Positions 51,759-59,664 of a DNA stretch of 64,000 nt are shown here, piece after piece (position 1 is the first letter of the stretch; each line of letters starts with the position of its first letter). The notes beneath the pieces were generated by a model. The model was not told the DNA's origin, ran no database searches, and worked only from the letters and a program-made list of their open reading frames with translations. This DNA is from Bradyrhizobium sp. BTAi1 (GTDB taxonomy: Bacteria > Pseudomonadota > Alphaproteobacteria > Rhizobiales > Xanthobacteraceae), in assembly GCF_000015165.1 (NCBI RefSeq), contig NC_009485.1, positions 1,962,001-2,026,000 on the forward strand, given 5' to 3'. The position numbers were made by a program, and so were the translations under genes.

Positions 51759-53009
51759 TCAGTGCAGATTTGGCTGCGCGCCCTGACCTTTTTCGTCGAT
51801 CAGGTGGCCGGTTGCGAAACGGTCGAGGCGATAGGCGCTCGCGACCGGATGCGGCTCATCGCGCGCCAGCAGATGCGCGAAGCACCAGCCGGAGCCCGGC
51901 GTGGCCTTGAAGCCGCCATAGCACCAGCCGGCGTTGAGATAGAGTCCTTGCAGCGGCGTGCGGTCGATGATCGGCGAGCCGTCCATCGACATGTCGACGA
52001 GCCCGCCCCAGGAGCGCAGCATGCGCACGCGGCCGATCGCCGGCATCAGCGCCATGCCGCCCTCACAGACGTCCTCCACGGTCGGCAGATTGCCGCGCTG
52101 CGCATAGGAATTGTAGCCGTCGATATCGCCGCCGAAGACGAGCCCGCCTTTGTCGGACTGGCTGATGTAGAAATGACCGGCGCCGAAGGTGACCACGCCG
52201 GGGATCAGCGGCTTGATGGCTTCGGAGACGAAGGCCTGCAGCACGTGGCTTTCGATCGGCAGCCGCAGGCCGGCATACTCCGCGACCCGCGAGCTGCTGC
52301 CGGCAACCGCAAGCCCGACCTTGCCGGCCTGGATCGTGCCGCGCGTCGTGGTGACCCCGGTGATGCGATCGCCGTCACGCACGAAGCCGGTGACCTCGCA
52401 GTTCTGGATGATGTCGACGCCACGCGCGCTGGCGCCGCGGGCGTAGCCCCAGACGACCGCATCGTGCCGCGCGGTGCCGCCGCGCCGCTGCAGCAGGCCG
52501 CCCTTGATCGGAAAGCGCGCATTGTCAAAATCGAGAAATGGCAGCATGCGCCTGACGGCGTCGGCATCGAGCAGCTCGGCATCGGCGCCCGCCAGCCGCA
52601 TCGCATTGCCGCGCCGGGCAAACGCATCGCGCTGCGCGTCGGAATGATAGAGGTTCAGCACGCCGCGCTGGCTGACCATGGTGTTGTAGTTCAGGTCCTG
52701 CTCCAGGCCCTCCCACAGCTTCATCGACCATTCGTAGAACGGCTCGTTGCCGGGCAGCAGATAATTGGAGCGGATGATCGTGGTGTTGCGGCCGGCATTG
52801 CCGGAGCCGATCCAGCCTTTTTCGAGCACGGCAATTTTGCGAATGCCGTGCTCCTTGGCGAGGTAATAGGCGGTGGCCAGCCCATGGCCGCCGCCGCCGA
52901 CGATGATGATGTCGTAGCTCGCTTGCGGGGCGGCATCGCGCCAGACCGGCTGCCAGTCGCGATGGCCGCGCAGGGCTTGGCGGGCGAGAGAGAACAGCGA
53001 ATAGCGCAT
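51759..53009 (-). CDS. soxB: Sarcosine oxidase / N-methylglutamate dehydrogenase beta subunit
   Basis: The 416-residue FAD subunit has the SoxB start MRYSLFSLARQALRGHRDWQ, an FAD motif VGGGGHG at 37-43, GWIGSGNAGRNTTIIRSNYL, and an Arg-His-Asp motif at 181-183 (TARHDAVVWGYARG) in the region where corynebacterial SoxB attaches FMN covalently through His. ATG 53009 is chosen over an in-frame ATG at 53042 because it gives the family N-terminus. It is the promoter-proximal gene of soxBDAG and divergent from the glxA-type regulator with only 32 bases between the two starts. Confidence 0.88.
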   Translation of the reverse strand: MRYSLFSLARQALRGHRDWQPVWRDAAPQASYDIIIVGGGGHGLATAYYLAKEHGIRKIAVLEKGWIGSGNAGRNTTIIRSNYLLPGNEPFYEWSMKLWEGLEQDLNYNTMVSQRGVLNLYHSDAQRDAFARRGNAMRLAGADAELLDADAVRRMLPFLDFDNARFPIKGGLLQRRGGTARHDAVVWGYARGASARGVDIIQNCEVTGFVRDGDRITGVTTTRGTIQAGKVGLAVAGSSSRVAEYAGLRLPIESHVLQAFVSEAIKPLIPGVVTFGAGHFYISQSDKGGLVFGGDIDGYNSYAQRGNLPTVEDVCEGGMALMPAIGRVRMLRSWGGLVDMSMDGSPIIDRTPLQGLYLNAGWCYGGFKATPGSGWCFAHLLARDEPHPVASAYRLDRFATGHLIDEKGQGAQPNLH

Positions 53010-53041
53010 GCGCCTTCGATCACCGGGTTGTCGCAGGCACA

Positions 53042-54067
53042 ATGCGCTGCTATCTCTCCGAGGTGATGTCCAGAAACGACGAAAGAGGGTCTAGAAGCGA
53101 CGGACCGAGGGGCGACGACGTCCGGGCGCATCGGGTTGGCTTCCTGCTGATCCCCGGCTTCGCGCTGATGTCCTATGCGTCGGCGGTCGAACCGCTGCGG
53201 GCGGCGAACGTGCTCAGCGGCCGGACGCTGTACCGCTGGCGTCACATCGCGATCCGCGGCAGCGATATCGCTGCCTCCAACGGCGTCAGGATCCCGGCCG
53301 ATGCCACCATCGGCAGCGCCGCACGTCTCGACTCCATCGTGGTCTGCGCCGGCGGAAATCCGGCCACTTTCTCGCATCCACCCACTCTCTCTTATTTGCG
53401 GAGCACGGCGCGGCATGGCGTCCGGATGATCGGCGTCTCAGCGGGTCCCTTCATCCTCGCCCAGGCTGGCCTGCTCGACAGCTATCGCTGCACCCTTCAT
53501 TGGGAGCACATGCCGGCGTTCACCGAGACGTTTCCGCACTTGTCGCTCAGCCGCTCGCTGTTCGAGATCGATCGCGACCGCTTCACCTGCGCTGGCGGCA
53601 TCGCGGCGCTCGACATGATGCATGCGATGATCAGGATCGATCACGGCGCGCGGCTGGCGGCGGCGGTGAGCGACTGGTTTCTGCAGACGGAGGTCCGGCG
53701 CGGCGGGGCTGCACAGCGGCTGTCGCCGGCACAGCGCTTCGGGGTGCATCATCCCAAGCTGGTCGACACGCTGCTGCGCATGGAAAGGCGGATCGAACGT
53801 CCGCTGGCACCTCGCGAGCTTGCCGCCGGCGCTGACCTGTCGTTGCGGCAGCTGGAGCGTTTGTTTGCGCAACATCTCGGGACGACCCTTCATCGCCGCT
53901 ATCTGCAGATTCGGCTCGAGCACGCGCGCGGGCTGCTGCGCCAGAGCACGATGGCGATCCATGAGGTCGCGCTCGCCACGGGATTTGCGACGCCGATGCA
54001 TTTCGCGCGCTGCTATCGGCGTCAGTTCGGCCTGGCACCGCGCGAGGAACGCAGGGCACACCGATGA
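53042..54067 (+). CDS. glxA: GlxA-family AraC-type transcriptional regulator with GATase-1-like domain
   Basis: The 341-residue regulator has a DJ-1/GATase-1-like N-terminal domain (VGFLLIPGFALMSYASAVEPLRAAN, VVCAGGNPATF, IGVSAGPFILAQAGLL) and a C-terminal AraC double helix-turn-helix (LAAGADLSLRQLERLFAQHLG and IHEVALATGFATPMHFARCYRRQFG). This build is that of GlxA and of regulators of choline, carnitine and glycine-betaine catabolism. It is divergent from soxBDAG and probably activates it in response to a methylated amine or amino acid. The start at 53042 is uncertain: the first 30 residues are polar and another start might be used. Confidence 0.85.
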   Translation: MRCYLSEVMSRNDERGSRSDGPRGDDVRAHRVGFLLIPGFALMSYASAVEPLRAANVLSGRTLYRWRHIAIRGSDIAASNGVRIPADATIGSAARLDSIVVCAGGNPATFSHPPTLSYLRSTARHGVRMIGVSAGPFILAQAGLLDSYRCTLHWEHMPAFTETFPHLSLSRSLFEIDRDRFTCAGGIAALDMMHAMIRIDHGARLAAAVSDWFLQTEVRRGGAAQRLSPAQRFGVHHPKLVDTLLRMERRIERPLAPRELAAGADLSLRQLERLFAQHLGTTLHRRYLQIRLEHARGLLRQSTMAIHEVALATGFATPMHFARCYRRQFGLAPREERRAHR

Positions 54068-54126
54068 CACTCCCGATCTTGTTCGGCCTCTCTCCGCGGC
54101 GCAAGCTCCGCCATCCGGCGGTGCGG

Positions 54127-54156
54127 TTGACGCCAAGCAAGTAATCATCCTAGACA
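54127..54156 (+). promoter_or_regulatory. Weak candidate promoter upstream of amiC
   Basis: TTGACG at 54127-54132 and TAGACA at 54151-54156 are 18 bases apart, about 80 bases before the chosen amiC start. The -35 match is good and the -10 match poor. It lies in the 168-base gap after glxA. Confidence 0.3.
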
Positions 54157-54235
54157 GAATAAAGGTGGCGTTCGTCCGCAATGCCGATCTCCGGTGTCGG
54201 AAAACGCGCATTCAGGAGAGTGGTGCTGTCGTCAC

Positions 54236-55402
54236 ATGGGTTCTTCAGAAAGGCAGCCTGAAAGCTGGCGCGTCGGCGTGCTGTTTTCGCATACCGGCGT
54301 GACCTCGGGCATCGAACGCACACAACTCAACGCCACCTTGCTGGCCATCTCCGAGATCAACGCTGCCGGCGGTATTCTCGGTCGCCCCATCGAGCCGATC
54401 ATCTACGACCCTGCTTCGGACCCGAAGAAGTTCCGCGCCTTTGCCGAGCGCCTGTTCCAGGTCGACCGCATCCGTCTGTTGTTCGGCTGCTACATGTCGA
54501 GCACGCGCAAGGCCGTGCTGCCTTCGGTCGAGGGCCATCGCGGTCTGCTGTTCTACCCGACCCTTTATGAAGGGTTCGAATATTCCCGCAACTGCATCTA
54601 CACCGGCGCCGCGCCGAACCAGAATTCGCTGCAGCTGGCGCGCTTCCTGCTCTCGACCTATGGCAACCGCTTCCTGTTCGTTGGCTCGAACTATGTCTTC
54701 CCTTATGAGTCGAACCGCCTGATGGCCGATTTCGTGGTCCAGGGCAAAGGCAAGGTGCTGGACGAGATCTATGTTCCGCTGCTTGCGCAAGCCAAGGATT
54801 TCGACAAGGTCATCGCCCGCATCAAGAAGACGTCGCCGGACGTGATCTTCTCGACGGTCGTGGGCAGCGGGACAGCCGAGTTCTATCGCGCCTATCGCGC
54901 CGCCGATTTCGATCCGACACGGATGCCGATCGCGAGCCTCAGCACCAGCGAGGCCGAGGTGGCCGAGATGGGGGCGGAGGCCGCCGAAGGCCACATCACT
55001 GCGGCGCCGTTCTTCGAGACGTTGTCGTCGCAGGCCGCGCGGCGGTTCGTTGCAAGTTTCAAGGCGCAATATGGCGACGATGCGCCGGTGACGGCCTGCG
55101 CCGAAGCGGCCTATTTTCAGGTCCATCTGGCGATGCGCGCGGTGGCCAAATGCGGCACGGATGATCCGGAGCAGGTGCTCGGCAACATGCGCGATTTCGA
55201 GTTCGACGCGCCGCAGGGGCGGGTCCGTGTCGATCCCGAGAACAATCACACTTACCTATGGCCGCGGATCGCGCGGGTCGACGGCCAGGGGCGCTTCCAG
55301 ATCGTCTGGAATCCGGGCGTGCGCGTGAAGCCCGATCCCTATTGTGTGGTCCAGAGCCTCGACGACTGGTCGGTCGACGAGCAGCAGCTCATTCGGTCCT
55401 GA
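54236..55402 (+). CDS. amiC: AmiC-like amide sensor (periplasmic-binding-protein fold, cytoplasmic)
   Basis: The 388-residue protein is the size of Pseudomonas AmiC (385) and has no signal peptide: it starts MGSSERQPESWRVGVLFSHT, so it stays in the cytoplasm. The type I binding fold is seen in LNATLLAISEINAAGG, LLFGCYMSSTRKAVLPSVEG and LFYPTLYEGFEYS. It is clearly homologous to the exported binding protein at 56298, as expected of AmiC versus FmdD/UrtA. AmiC holds AmiR inactive until an amide binds. ATG 54236 or GTG 54194 are possible starts; neither has a strong ribosome site. amiR follows 36 bases later. Confidence 0.87.
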   Translation: MGSSERQPESWRVGVLFSHTGVTSGIERTQLNATLLAISEINAAGGILGRPIEPIIYDPASDPKKFRAFAERLFQVDRIRLLFGCYMSSTRKAVLPSVEGHRGLLFYPTLYEGFEYSRNCIYTGAAPNQNSLQLARFLLSTYGNRFLFVGSNYVFPYESNRLMADFVVQGKGKVLDEIYVPLLAQAKDFDKVIARIKKTSPDVIFSTVVGSGTAEFYRAYRAADFDPTRMPIASLSTSEAEVAEMGAEAAEGHITAAPFFETLSSQAARRFVASFKAQYGDDAPVTACAEAAYFQVHLAMRAVAKCGTDDPEQVLGNMRDFEFDAPQGRVRVDPENNHTYLWPRIARVDGQGRFQIVWNPGVRVKPDPYCVVQSLDDWSVDEQQLIRS

Positions 55403-55438
55403 GGTCCAGGGGTAGCGTGGCGGGACGGAGATCCGGGC

Positions 55439-56047
55439 GTGGCCATCCAAATTCTTCGTGATCTGCGCGGCCTGCGGGTCCATGTCGTGCATCCGCCGGA
55501 CAGCGAGCGGACCAAGCTCGTCGAGCATCTGCGCCGTATCGGCTGCATGGTCGAGATGCAATGGCCGGTGCCGGATTGCTGGGCTGAAGGCGCCGACGTG
55601 GTGCTGCTCGCGATCGAACATGATGTGCGGTTGGAAATCCAGCGGCTGCTGAAATCGGATGCAGACCATCGGCCGACCCTGATCGCCGTCGTCTCCTACG
55701 AGGACCCATCGACGCTGCAACTGGTGCTTGAGGCGGGTGCGGTCGCTGTCATCGAGCGGCCGATCCGGCCATTCGGATTGCTTACGAATTTGACGATCGC
55801 GCGCAGCCTGTGGTTGGAGCGGCGGGAATCCGAGAAGCGCGTGCGCAAATTGGAGCGCAAGCTCGCCGGCATCCAGCGGATACAGAAAGCCAAGGCGATC
55901 CTGATGGATGGCCAGGGATTGAGCGAGGCTGATGCTTATGAGAGCATCCGCAAGCAGGCGATGTCGAAGCGCCTGTCCATGGACGACATGGCCGCGGCGA
56001 TCATTCATGCCAACGAGCTCTTGCAATACCGCGCGAAAGGTGATTAG
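55439..56047 (+). CDS. amiR: AmiR-like ANTAR-domain transcription antiterminator
   Basis: The 202-residue protein (AmiR is 196) has a pseudo-receiver domain at about 1-120, a coiled coil (WLERRESEKRVRKLERKLAGI) and a C-terminal ANTAR RNA-binding domain (QRIQKAKAILMDGQGLSEAD, AYESIRKQAMSKRLSMDDMA). ANTAR proteins bind stem-loops in nascent RNA and prevent a terminator from forming. GTG 55439 with GGAG eight bases upstream is the start. The gene is directly after amiC, its inhibitor, and directly before a leader with stacked hairpins and a strong terminator, its likely RNA target. Confidence 0.9.
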   Translation: MAIQILRDLRGLRVHVVHPPDSERTKLVEHLRRIGCMVEMQWPVPDCWAEGADVVLLAIEHDVRLEIQRLLKSDADHRPTLIAVVSYEDPSTLQLVLEAGAVAVIERPIRPFGLLTNLTIARSLWLERRESEKRVRKLERKLAGIQRIQKAKAILMDGQGLSEADAYESIRKQAMSKRLSMDDMAAAIIHANELLQYRAKGD

Positions 56048-56057
56048 CTTTTATTAG

Positions 56058-56131
56058 TTGAAGGGAGAAGATCCTTCTCAACGCAGCCGGACCATCGATG
56101 ATGCTGGTCTGGCATCGGCTAGGTAGCCCGA
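56058..56131 (+). promoter_or_regulatory. Leader RNA hairpins, candidate ANTAR (AmiR) antitermination target
   Basis: After amiR the RNA can form a first hairpin (56065-56079, GAGAAG/CTTCTC; alternatively 56058-56081) and a second (CCGGACCA at 56087-56094 with TGGTCTGG at 56105-56112, 8 bp with one G-T). A third possible pairing is TCGGCT at 56115-56120 with AGCCCGA at 56125-56131, which would occupy the 5' arm of the following terminator. Two stem-loops ahead of a terminator, with an alternative pairing, is the plan of known ANTAR targets. The second loop can be drawn as a hexaloop closed by C-G, but the conserved A1/G4 hexaloop bases cannot be assigned with confidence. Confidence 0.55.
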
Positions 56132-56169
56132 AGAACCCGTGAAGGGTTCGTCGGGCTTTTTTGTTTTTT
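56125..56169 (+). terminator. Strong intrinsic terminator in the leader of the amide/urea operon
   Basis: AGCCCGA pairs with TCGGGCT and, inside it, GAACCC pairs with GGGTTC around GTGAA, giving a 13-bp stem with one internal mismatch. It is followed by six T, one G and six T. This is a textbook rho-independent terminator placed between amiR and the transporter genes, about 130 bases before the next start codon, exactly where an antitermination switch would need it. Confidence 0.9.
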
Positions 56170-56297
56170 GGACCGAGGACAGCCGCCGGCGCACAGCGCG
56201 TCGTCGGAGCTCGATCCGCTCTGGGCGAATTTTGGCAGCAAGCAACGTGCTTCGGCGCGAACGAGGACGTGTGCCTGGACAACGGGGAGTGTGCGGT

Positions 56298-57554
56298 ATG
56301 GCAGTCGATCGACGCAAATTCTTGAAGAGCGGCGCCCTGGCGGGCGGCGCATTGATTACCTCGCCATGGGTGTTCTCGACCGGCGCGCAGGCCGCTGGCG
56401 AGATCAAGGTGGGCGTGCTGTTTTCGCTGACGGGTGGCCTCTCGATCGTGGAGAAGTCGCTGCACGACGCCACGATGATGGCGATCAGCGAGATCAACGC
56501 GGCCGGCGGCGTCAAGGGCATGAAAATCTCGGCGATCGCCGAGGACGGCGCCTCCGATCCCAAGACCTACAATGAGAAGGCCTCCAAGCTCGTCATCCAG
56601 GATCGCGTTCCGACCGTGTTCGGCTCCTATACCTCGGCGAGCCGCAAGGCGGTGCTGCCGGTGTTCGAGAAGCGCAACAATCTCTATTTCTATCCGACCT
56701 ATTATGAAGGCTTCGAGTGCTCGAAGAACGTCGTCTATACCGGCGCCGTTCCGAACCAGCAGCTGTCGAATTTCATCCCTTGGATCATCAAGACGCTCGG
56801 CAAGAAGAAGTTCTTTATCGTCGGATCGAACTACATTTATCCACGCGAGATGGCCAAGGTCTCGAAGATCCTGATCGAAAAGAACGGCGGCGAATGGATC
56901 GCCGACGAATATCTCGAGCTCGGCCATTCCGAATGGGGCTCGATGGTCAACAAGATCAAGAGCTCGGGCTGCGATGTCGTGCTGTCCAACGTGGTCGGCG
57001 ACTCCGTGATCGCGTTCTATCGCGAGTACAAGAACCAGGGCCTCACCCACGACAAGCTGCCGATCTGCGCGACCGTCACCTCGGAGATTGAGATTGCGGC
57101 GATGGGCGCGGAATATGCGGTCGGTTCCTTCACCTCGTTCCCGTATTTCCAGGCGATCGACACCGATCGCAACAAGGCGTTCATCGAGCGCTACCGCAAA
57201 TTCGTCAAGGACCCGAAGGCGGTGACGCATCACGCGCTGGAATCGTCCTACTTCCAGGTGTTCCTGTGGAAGCAGGCGGTGGAAAAGGCGGCCGAGATCT
57301 CGCCGGCGGCGATCCGCGAGGCCGTCAAGGGCCAGGAGTTCGACGCGCCCAACGGCCACGTCAAGATCGAGGCCGAGAACCTGCACACCTACCTGACGCC
57401 GCGCATCGCGCAGTGGCTTCCGGACGGGCAGGGCAAGATCATCGACGCCTACAAGGAGCCGGTCATGCCGCTTCCCTACGTCGCCTATGGCGAGACGCCG
57501 ACGAACCTTTTCTGCACCGGGAAGGGTCTCGACGCGGCCAAGCTGAAAACCTGA
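56298..57554 (+). CDS. ABC transporter substrate-binding protein, urea/short-chain amide type (UrtA/FmdD-like)
   Basis: The 418-residue exported receptor has a Tat-type start (DRRKFLKSG at 4-12), a hydrophobic stretch and cleavage near Ala32. The mature part begins GEIKVGVLFSLTGGLSIVEK and carries MMAISEINAAGGVKGM and VFGSYTSASRKAVLPVFEKR, the pattern of UrtA and FmdD. It shares this layout with the cytoplasmic AmiC encoded just upstream. The gene lies behind the terminator-containing leader and heads a five-gene importer followed by amidase and urease genes, so urea, formamide, acetamide or propionamide are the expected ligands. Confidence 0.9.
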   Translation: MAVDRRKFLKSGALAGGALITSPWVFSTGAQAAGEIKVGVLFSLTGGLSIVEKSLHDATMMAISEINAAGGVKGMKISAIAEDGASDPKTYNEKASKLVIQDRVPTVFGSYTSASRKAVLPVFEKRNNLYFYPTYYEGFECSKNVVYTGAVPNQQLSNFIPWIIKTLGKKKFFIVGSNYIYPREMAKVSKILIEKNGGEWIADEYLELGHSEWGSMVNKIKSSGCDVVLSNVVGDSVIAFYREYKNQGLTHDKLPICATVTSEIEIAAMGAEYAVGSFTSFPYFQAIDTDRNKAFIERYRKFVKDPKAVTHHALESSYFQVFLWKQAVEKAAEISPAAIREAVKGQEFDAPNGHVKIEAENLHTYLTPRIAQWLPDGQGKIIDAYKEPVMPLPYVAYGETPTNLFCTGKGLDAAKLKT

Positions 57555-57568
57555 CGTTTGGGAAACCT

Positions 57569-57601
57569 CATCCACCGCGCGCCTCCCTCGCGCGGTGGAT
57601 G
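57569..57601 (+). other. 13-bp mRNA hairpin after the binding-protein gene
   Basis: CATCCACCGCGCG and CGCGCGGTGGATG pair perfectly around CCTCCCT in the 62-base gap between the binding protein and first permease. There is no T-run. It probably stabilises the upstream message or lowers read-through, raising binding protein over membrane subunits. It is the strongest of three such hairpins in this window. Confidence 0.7.
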
Positions 57602-57616
57602 GCGGGAGGCACTGTC

Positions 57617-58510
57617 ATGCTCGAGGTTCTGTTCATCGGTCTCAGCCTGGGATCGATCCTGCTGCTGGTCGCGCTCGGCCTCGCCATTACTTATGGCGCG
57701 ATGGGCGTCATCAACATGGCGCATGGCGAGATGGTCATGGTCGGCGCCTATGTGACCGTGCTGTCGGGCCTGTGGTTCGGCACCGACATCTTCATTGCCA
57801 TCCCGCTCGCCTTCATCGTGACAGCGCTGCTCGGGCTGCTGATCGAGCGCGTCGTGGTCCGCAAGCTCTACGGCCGGCTGCTCGACACGCTGCTCGCGAC
57901 CTGGGGCATTGCGATCCTGATCCAGCAGGCGGTGCGGCTCGAGTTCGGGCTGTCGTTCCTCGGCATCCACATTCAGGGCCTCGGGCCCGGCCTGCAGAAC
58001 GTCAGCGTCCCCGACATCCTGCAGGGCACGTTTCGTTTCGCCGGCGCCGACATCAACCGCTATCGCGCCTTCATCATCCTGGTGACCGCCATGCTCGCCA
58101 TCGCCACCTGGTTCGTGATCTATCGCACCGTGGCCGGCACGCAGGTTCGCGCCATCATCCGCAACCCGAAGATGGCCGCCGCCTGCGGCATCGACGTCAC
58201 CCGCGTCAATGCGCTGACCTTTGCGTTCGGTTCGGGTCTTGCGGGTGTCGCCGGCGTGATGATGTCCGGCTTCAAGACCGTGTTCCCCGACATGGGGACC
58301 TCGATGGTGGTCGACGGCTTCCTCGTGGTCGTCATGGGCGGCGTCGGCAGCCTGCTCGGTTCGGTGCTGTCGGCCGGCATTCTCGGCGAGATCAACGGCC
58401 TGGTCGCCGCCGCGACCAACGACATCCTCGCCCGCGCCGTCGTGTTCGGCGTCGTCATCGCCATCATCGTGCTCAAGCCGAAGGGCCTGTTCGCCCTGAA
58501 GGGACGCTGA
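57617..58510 (+). CDS. Branched-chain-type ABC permease, UrtB/FmdE-like
   Basis: The 297-residue LivH-class permease has about eight hydrophobic spans. Typical blocks are AITYGAMGVINMAHGEMVMVG in the first spans, the TQVRAIIRNPKMAAACGIDV loop that contacts the ATPases, and GGVGSLLGSVLSAGILGE near the end. ATG 57617 follows GGCGGGAGGC. It belongs to the urea/amide importer; its partner permease starts two bases after its stop. Confidence 0.88.
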   Translation: MLEVLFIGLSLGSILLLVALGLAITYGAMGVINMAHGEMVMVGAYVTVLSGLWFGTDIFIAIPLAFIVTALLGLLIERVVVRKLYGRLLDTLLATWGIAILIQQAVRLEFGLSFLGIHIQGLGPGLQNVSVPDILQGTFRFAGADINRYRAFIILVTAMLAIATWFVIYRTVAGTQVRAIIRNPKMAAACGIDVTRVNALTFAFGSGLAGVAGVMMSGFKTVFPDMGTSMVVDGFLVVVMGGVGSLLGSVLSAGILGEINGLVAAATNDILARAVVFGVVIAIIVLKPKGLFALKGR

Positions 58511-58512
58511 CC

Positions 58513-59661
58513 ATGATGTCGAAGCGCCGCATCGACTGGGCGATCTACGCCGCCTTCATCGTCCTGATCATGCTCGTGCCGCTGATCATGGACTCGTTCT
58601 GGCTCAACCGTCTCGCCAAATATCTCGTGTTCGGGATGCTGGGCATCGCCGTGGCGCTGTCCTGGGGCTATGCGGGCATTCTCAACCTGGGGCAGGGCCT
58701 GTTCTTCGGCGCCGGCGCCTACATGCTGGCGATGTCGCTGAAGCTCGCGAGCTCCACCAGCCTGCAGCAGGGCTCGGACAAGCCCGTGCCGGACTTCATG
58801 CTGTGGAACGCGGAGCCCGGCGCCAAGACCGAGCTGTGCTGCATCAACAAGGCGTCGTTTCTCTGGTTGCCGTTCCAGAGTCAATGGTTCGGCGTCGCCA
58901 TGGGGCTGATCCTGCCGGTCGCCATCGCCTTCGTGCTCGGCTCGATCGTGTTCCGCAAGCGCATCGCCGGCGTCTTCGTCTCGATCATCACGCTGGCGCT
59001 GGTGCTGCTGGTCCGGCTCGTGATGATCGACGCCCAGCCGGTGACCAACGGCTTCAACGGCCTCACCGATCTCGGCTGGTTCAAGCTCGGCGGCTTCGAG
59101 TTCGATCCCTATGTGGTGCCGACTTATTACCTGATCGCCGTCTCGCTCAGCGTCGTGCTGATCGCAGCGCGGCTGCTGGTCGAGACCAGGGCAGGGGTCA
59201 TCCTGCAGGCGATCCGCGACGATCAGAACCGCGCGCGCTATCTCGGCTTCGATGTACCGGCCTACCAGACCTTCTTCTTCGCGGTGTCGGCGCTGATCGC
59301 GGGCTTCGCGGGCATGCTCTATGTCATCGTCTCGGAGTTCGCTTCGCCGACCTTCATGGATCTGAGCTTCTCGATCACCATGGTGGTATGGGCGGCGGTC
59401 GGCGGCCGCGCCTCGATCCTGGGCGCCTGTATCGGTGCGATCCTGATCAACATGATCTCGGCAACCGTCAGCGAAACCGAAGGCTTCGCGGAAGCGTGGA
59501 AGGCGATCATCGGCCTGATCTTCGTGCTGGTCGTGCTCTACATGCCGCGCGGCATCGCCGGTCTCGCTCATGACCTGATCGATCGGTTCATCACCCGGAG
59601 GCCGTCGACGCCGGCGCCGGCGGTGCGCGTCAACGATCCATCCTCGCAGCCGGCGGAGTAG
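58513..59661 (+). CDS. Branched-chain-type ABC permease, UrtC/FmdF-like
   Basis: The 382-residue LivM-class permease has the GYAGILNLGQGLFFGAGAYM block of UrtC, a long periplasmic insertion (about 75-115, including two adjacent Cys in ELCCINK), and the docking loop VILQAIRDDQNRARYLGFDV. It contains about ten spans. The length agrees with UrtC (about 380) and exceeds plain LivM. It is followed three bases later by the first ATPase, in the same transcript. Confidence 0.88.
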   Translation: MMSKRRIDWAIYAAFIVLIMLVPLIMDSFWLNRLAKYLVFGMLGIAVALSWGYAGILNLGQGLFFGAGAYMLAMSLKLASSTSLQQGSDKPVPDFMLWNAEPGAKTELCCINKASFLWLPFQSQWFGVAMGLILPVAIAFVLGSIVFRKRIAGVFVSIITLALVLLVRLVMIDAQPVTNGFNGLTDLGWFKLGGFEFDPYVVPTYYLIAVSLSVVLIAARLLVETRAGVILQAIRDDQNRARYLGFDVPAYQTFFFAVSALIAGFAGMLYVIVSEFASPTFMDLSFSITMVVWAAVGGRASILGACIGAILINMISATVSETEGFAEAWKAIIGLIFVLVVLYMPRGIAGLAHDLIDRFITRRPSTPAPAVRVNDPSSQPAE

Positions 59662-59664
59662 CCC

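Noticed and set aside
54110..54200. Possible sigma-54 promoter (TGGCGTT...GC) upstream of amiC
   Set aside because: The GG and GC elements are 9 rather than 10 bases apart and the flanking consensus is poor.
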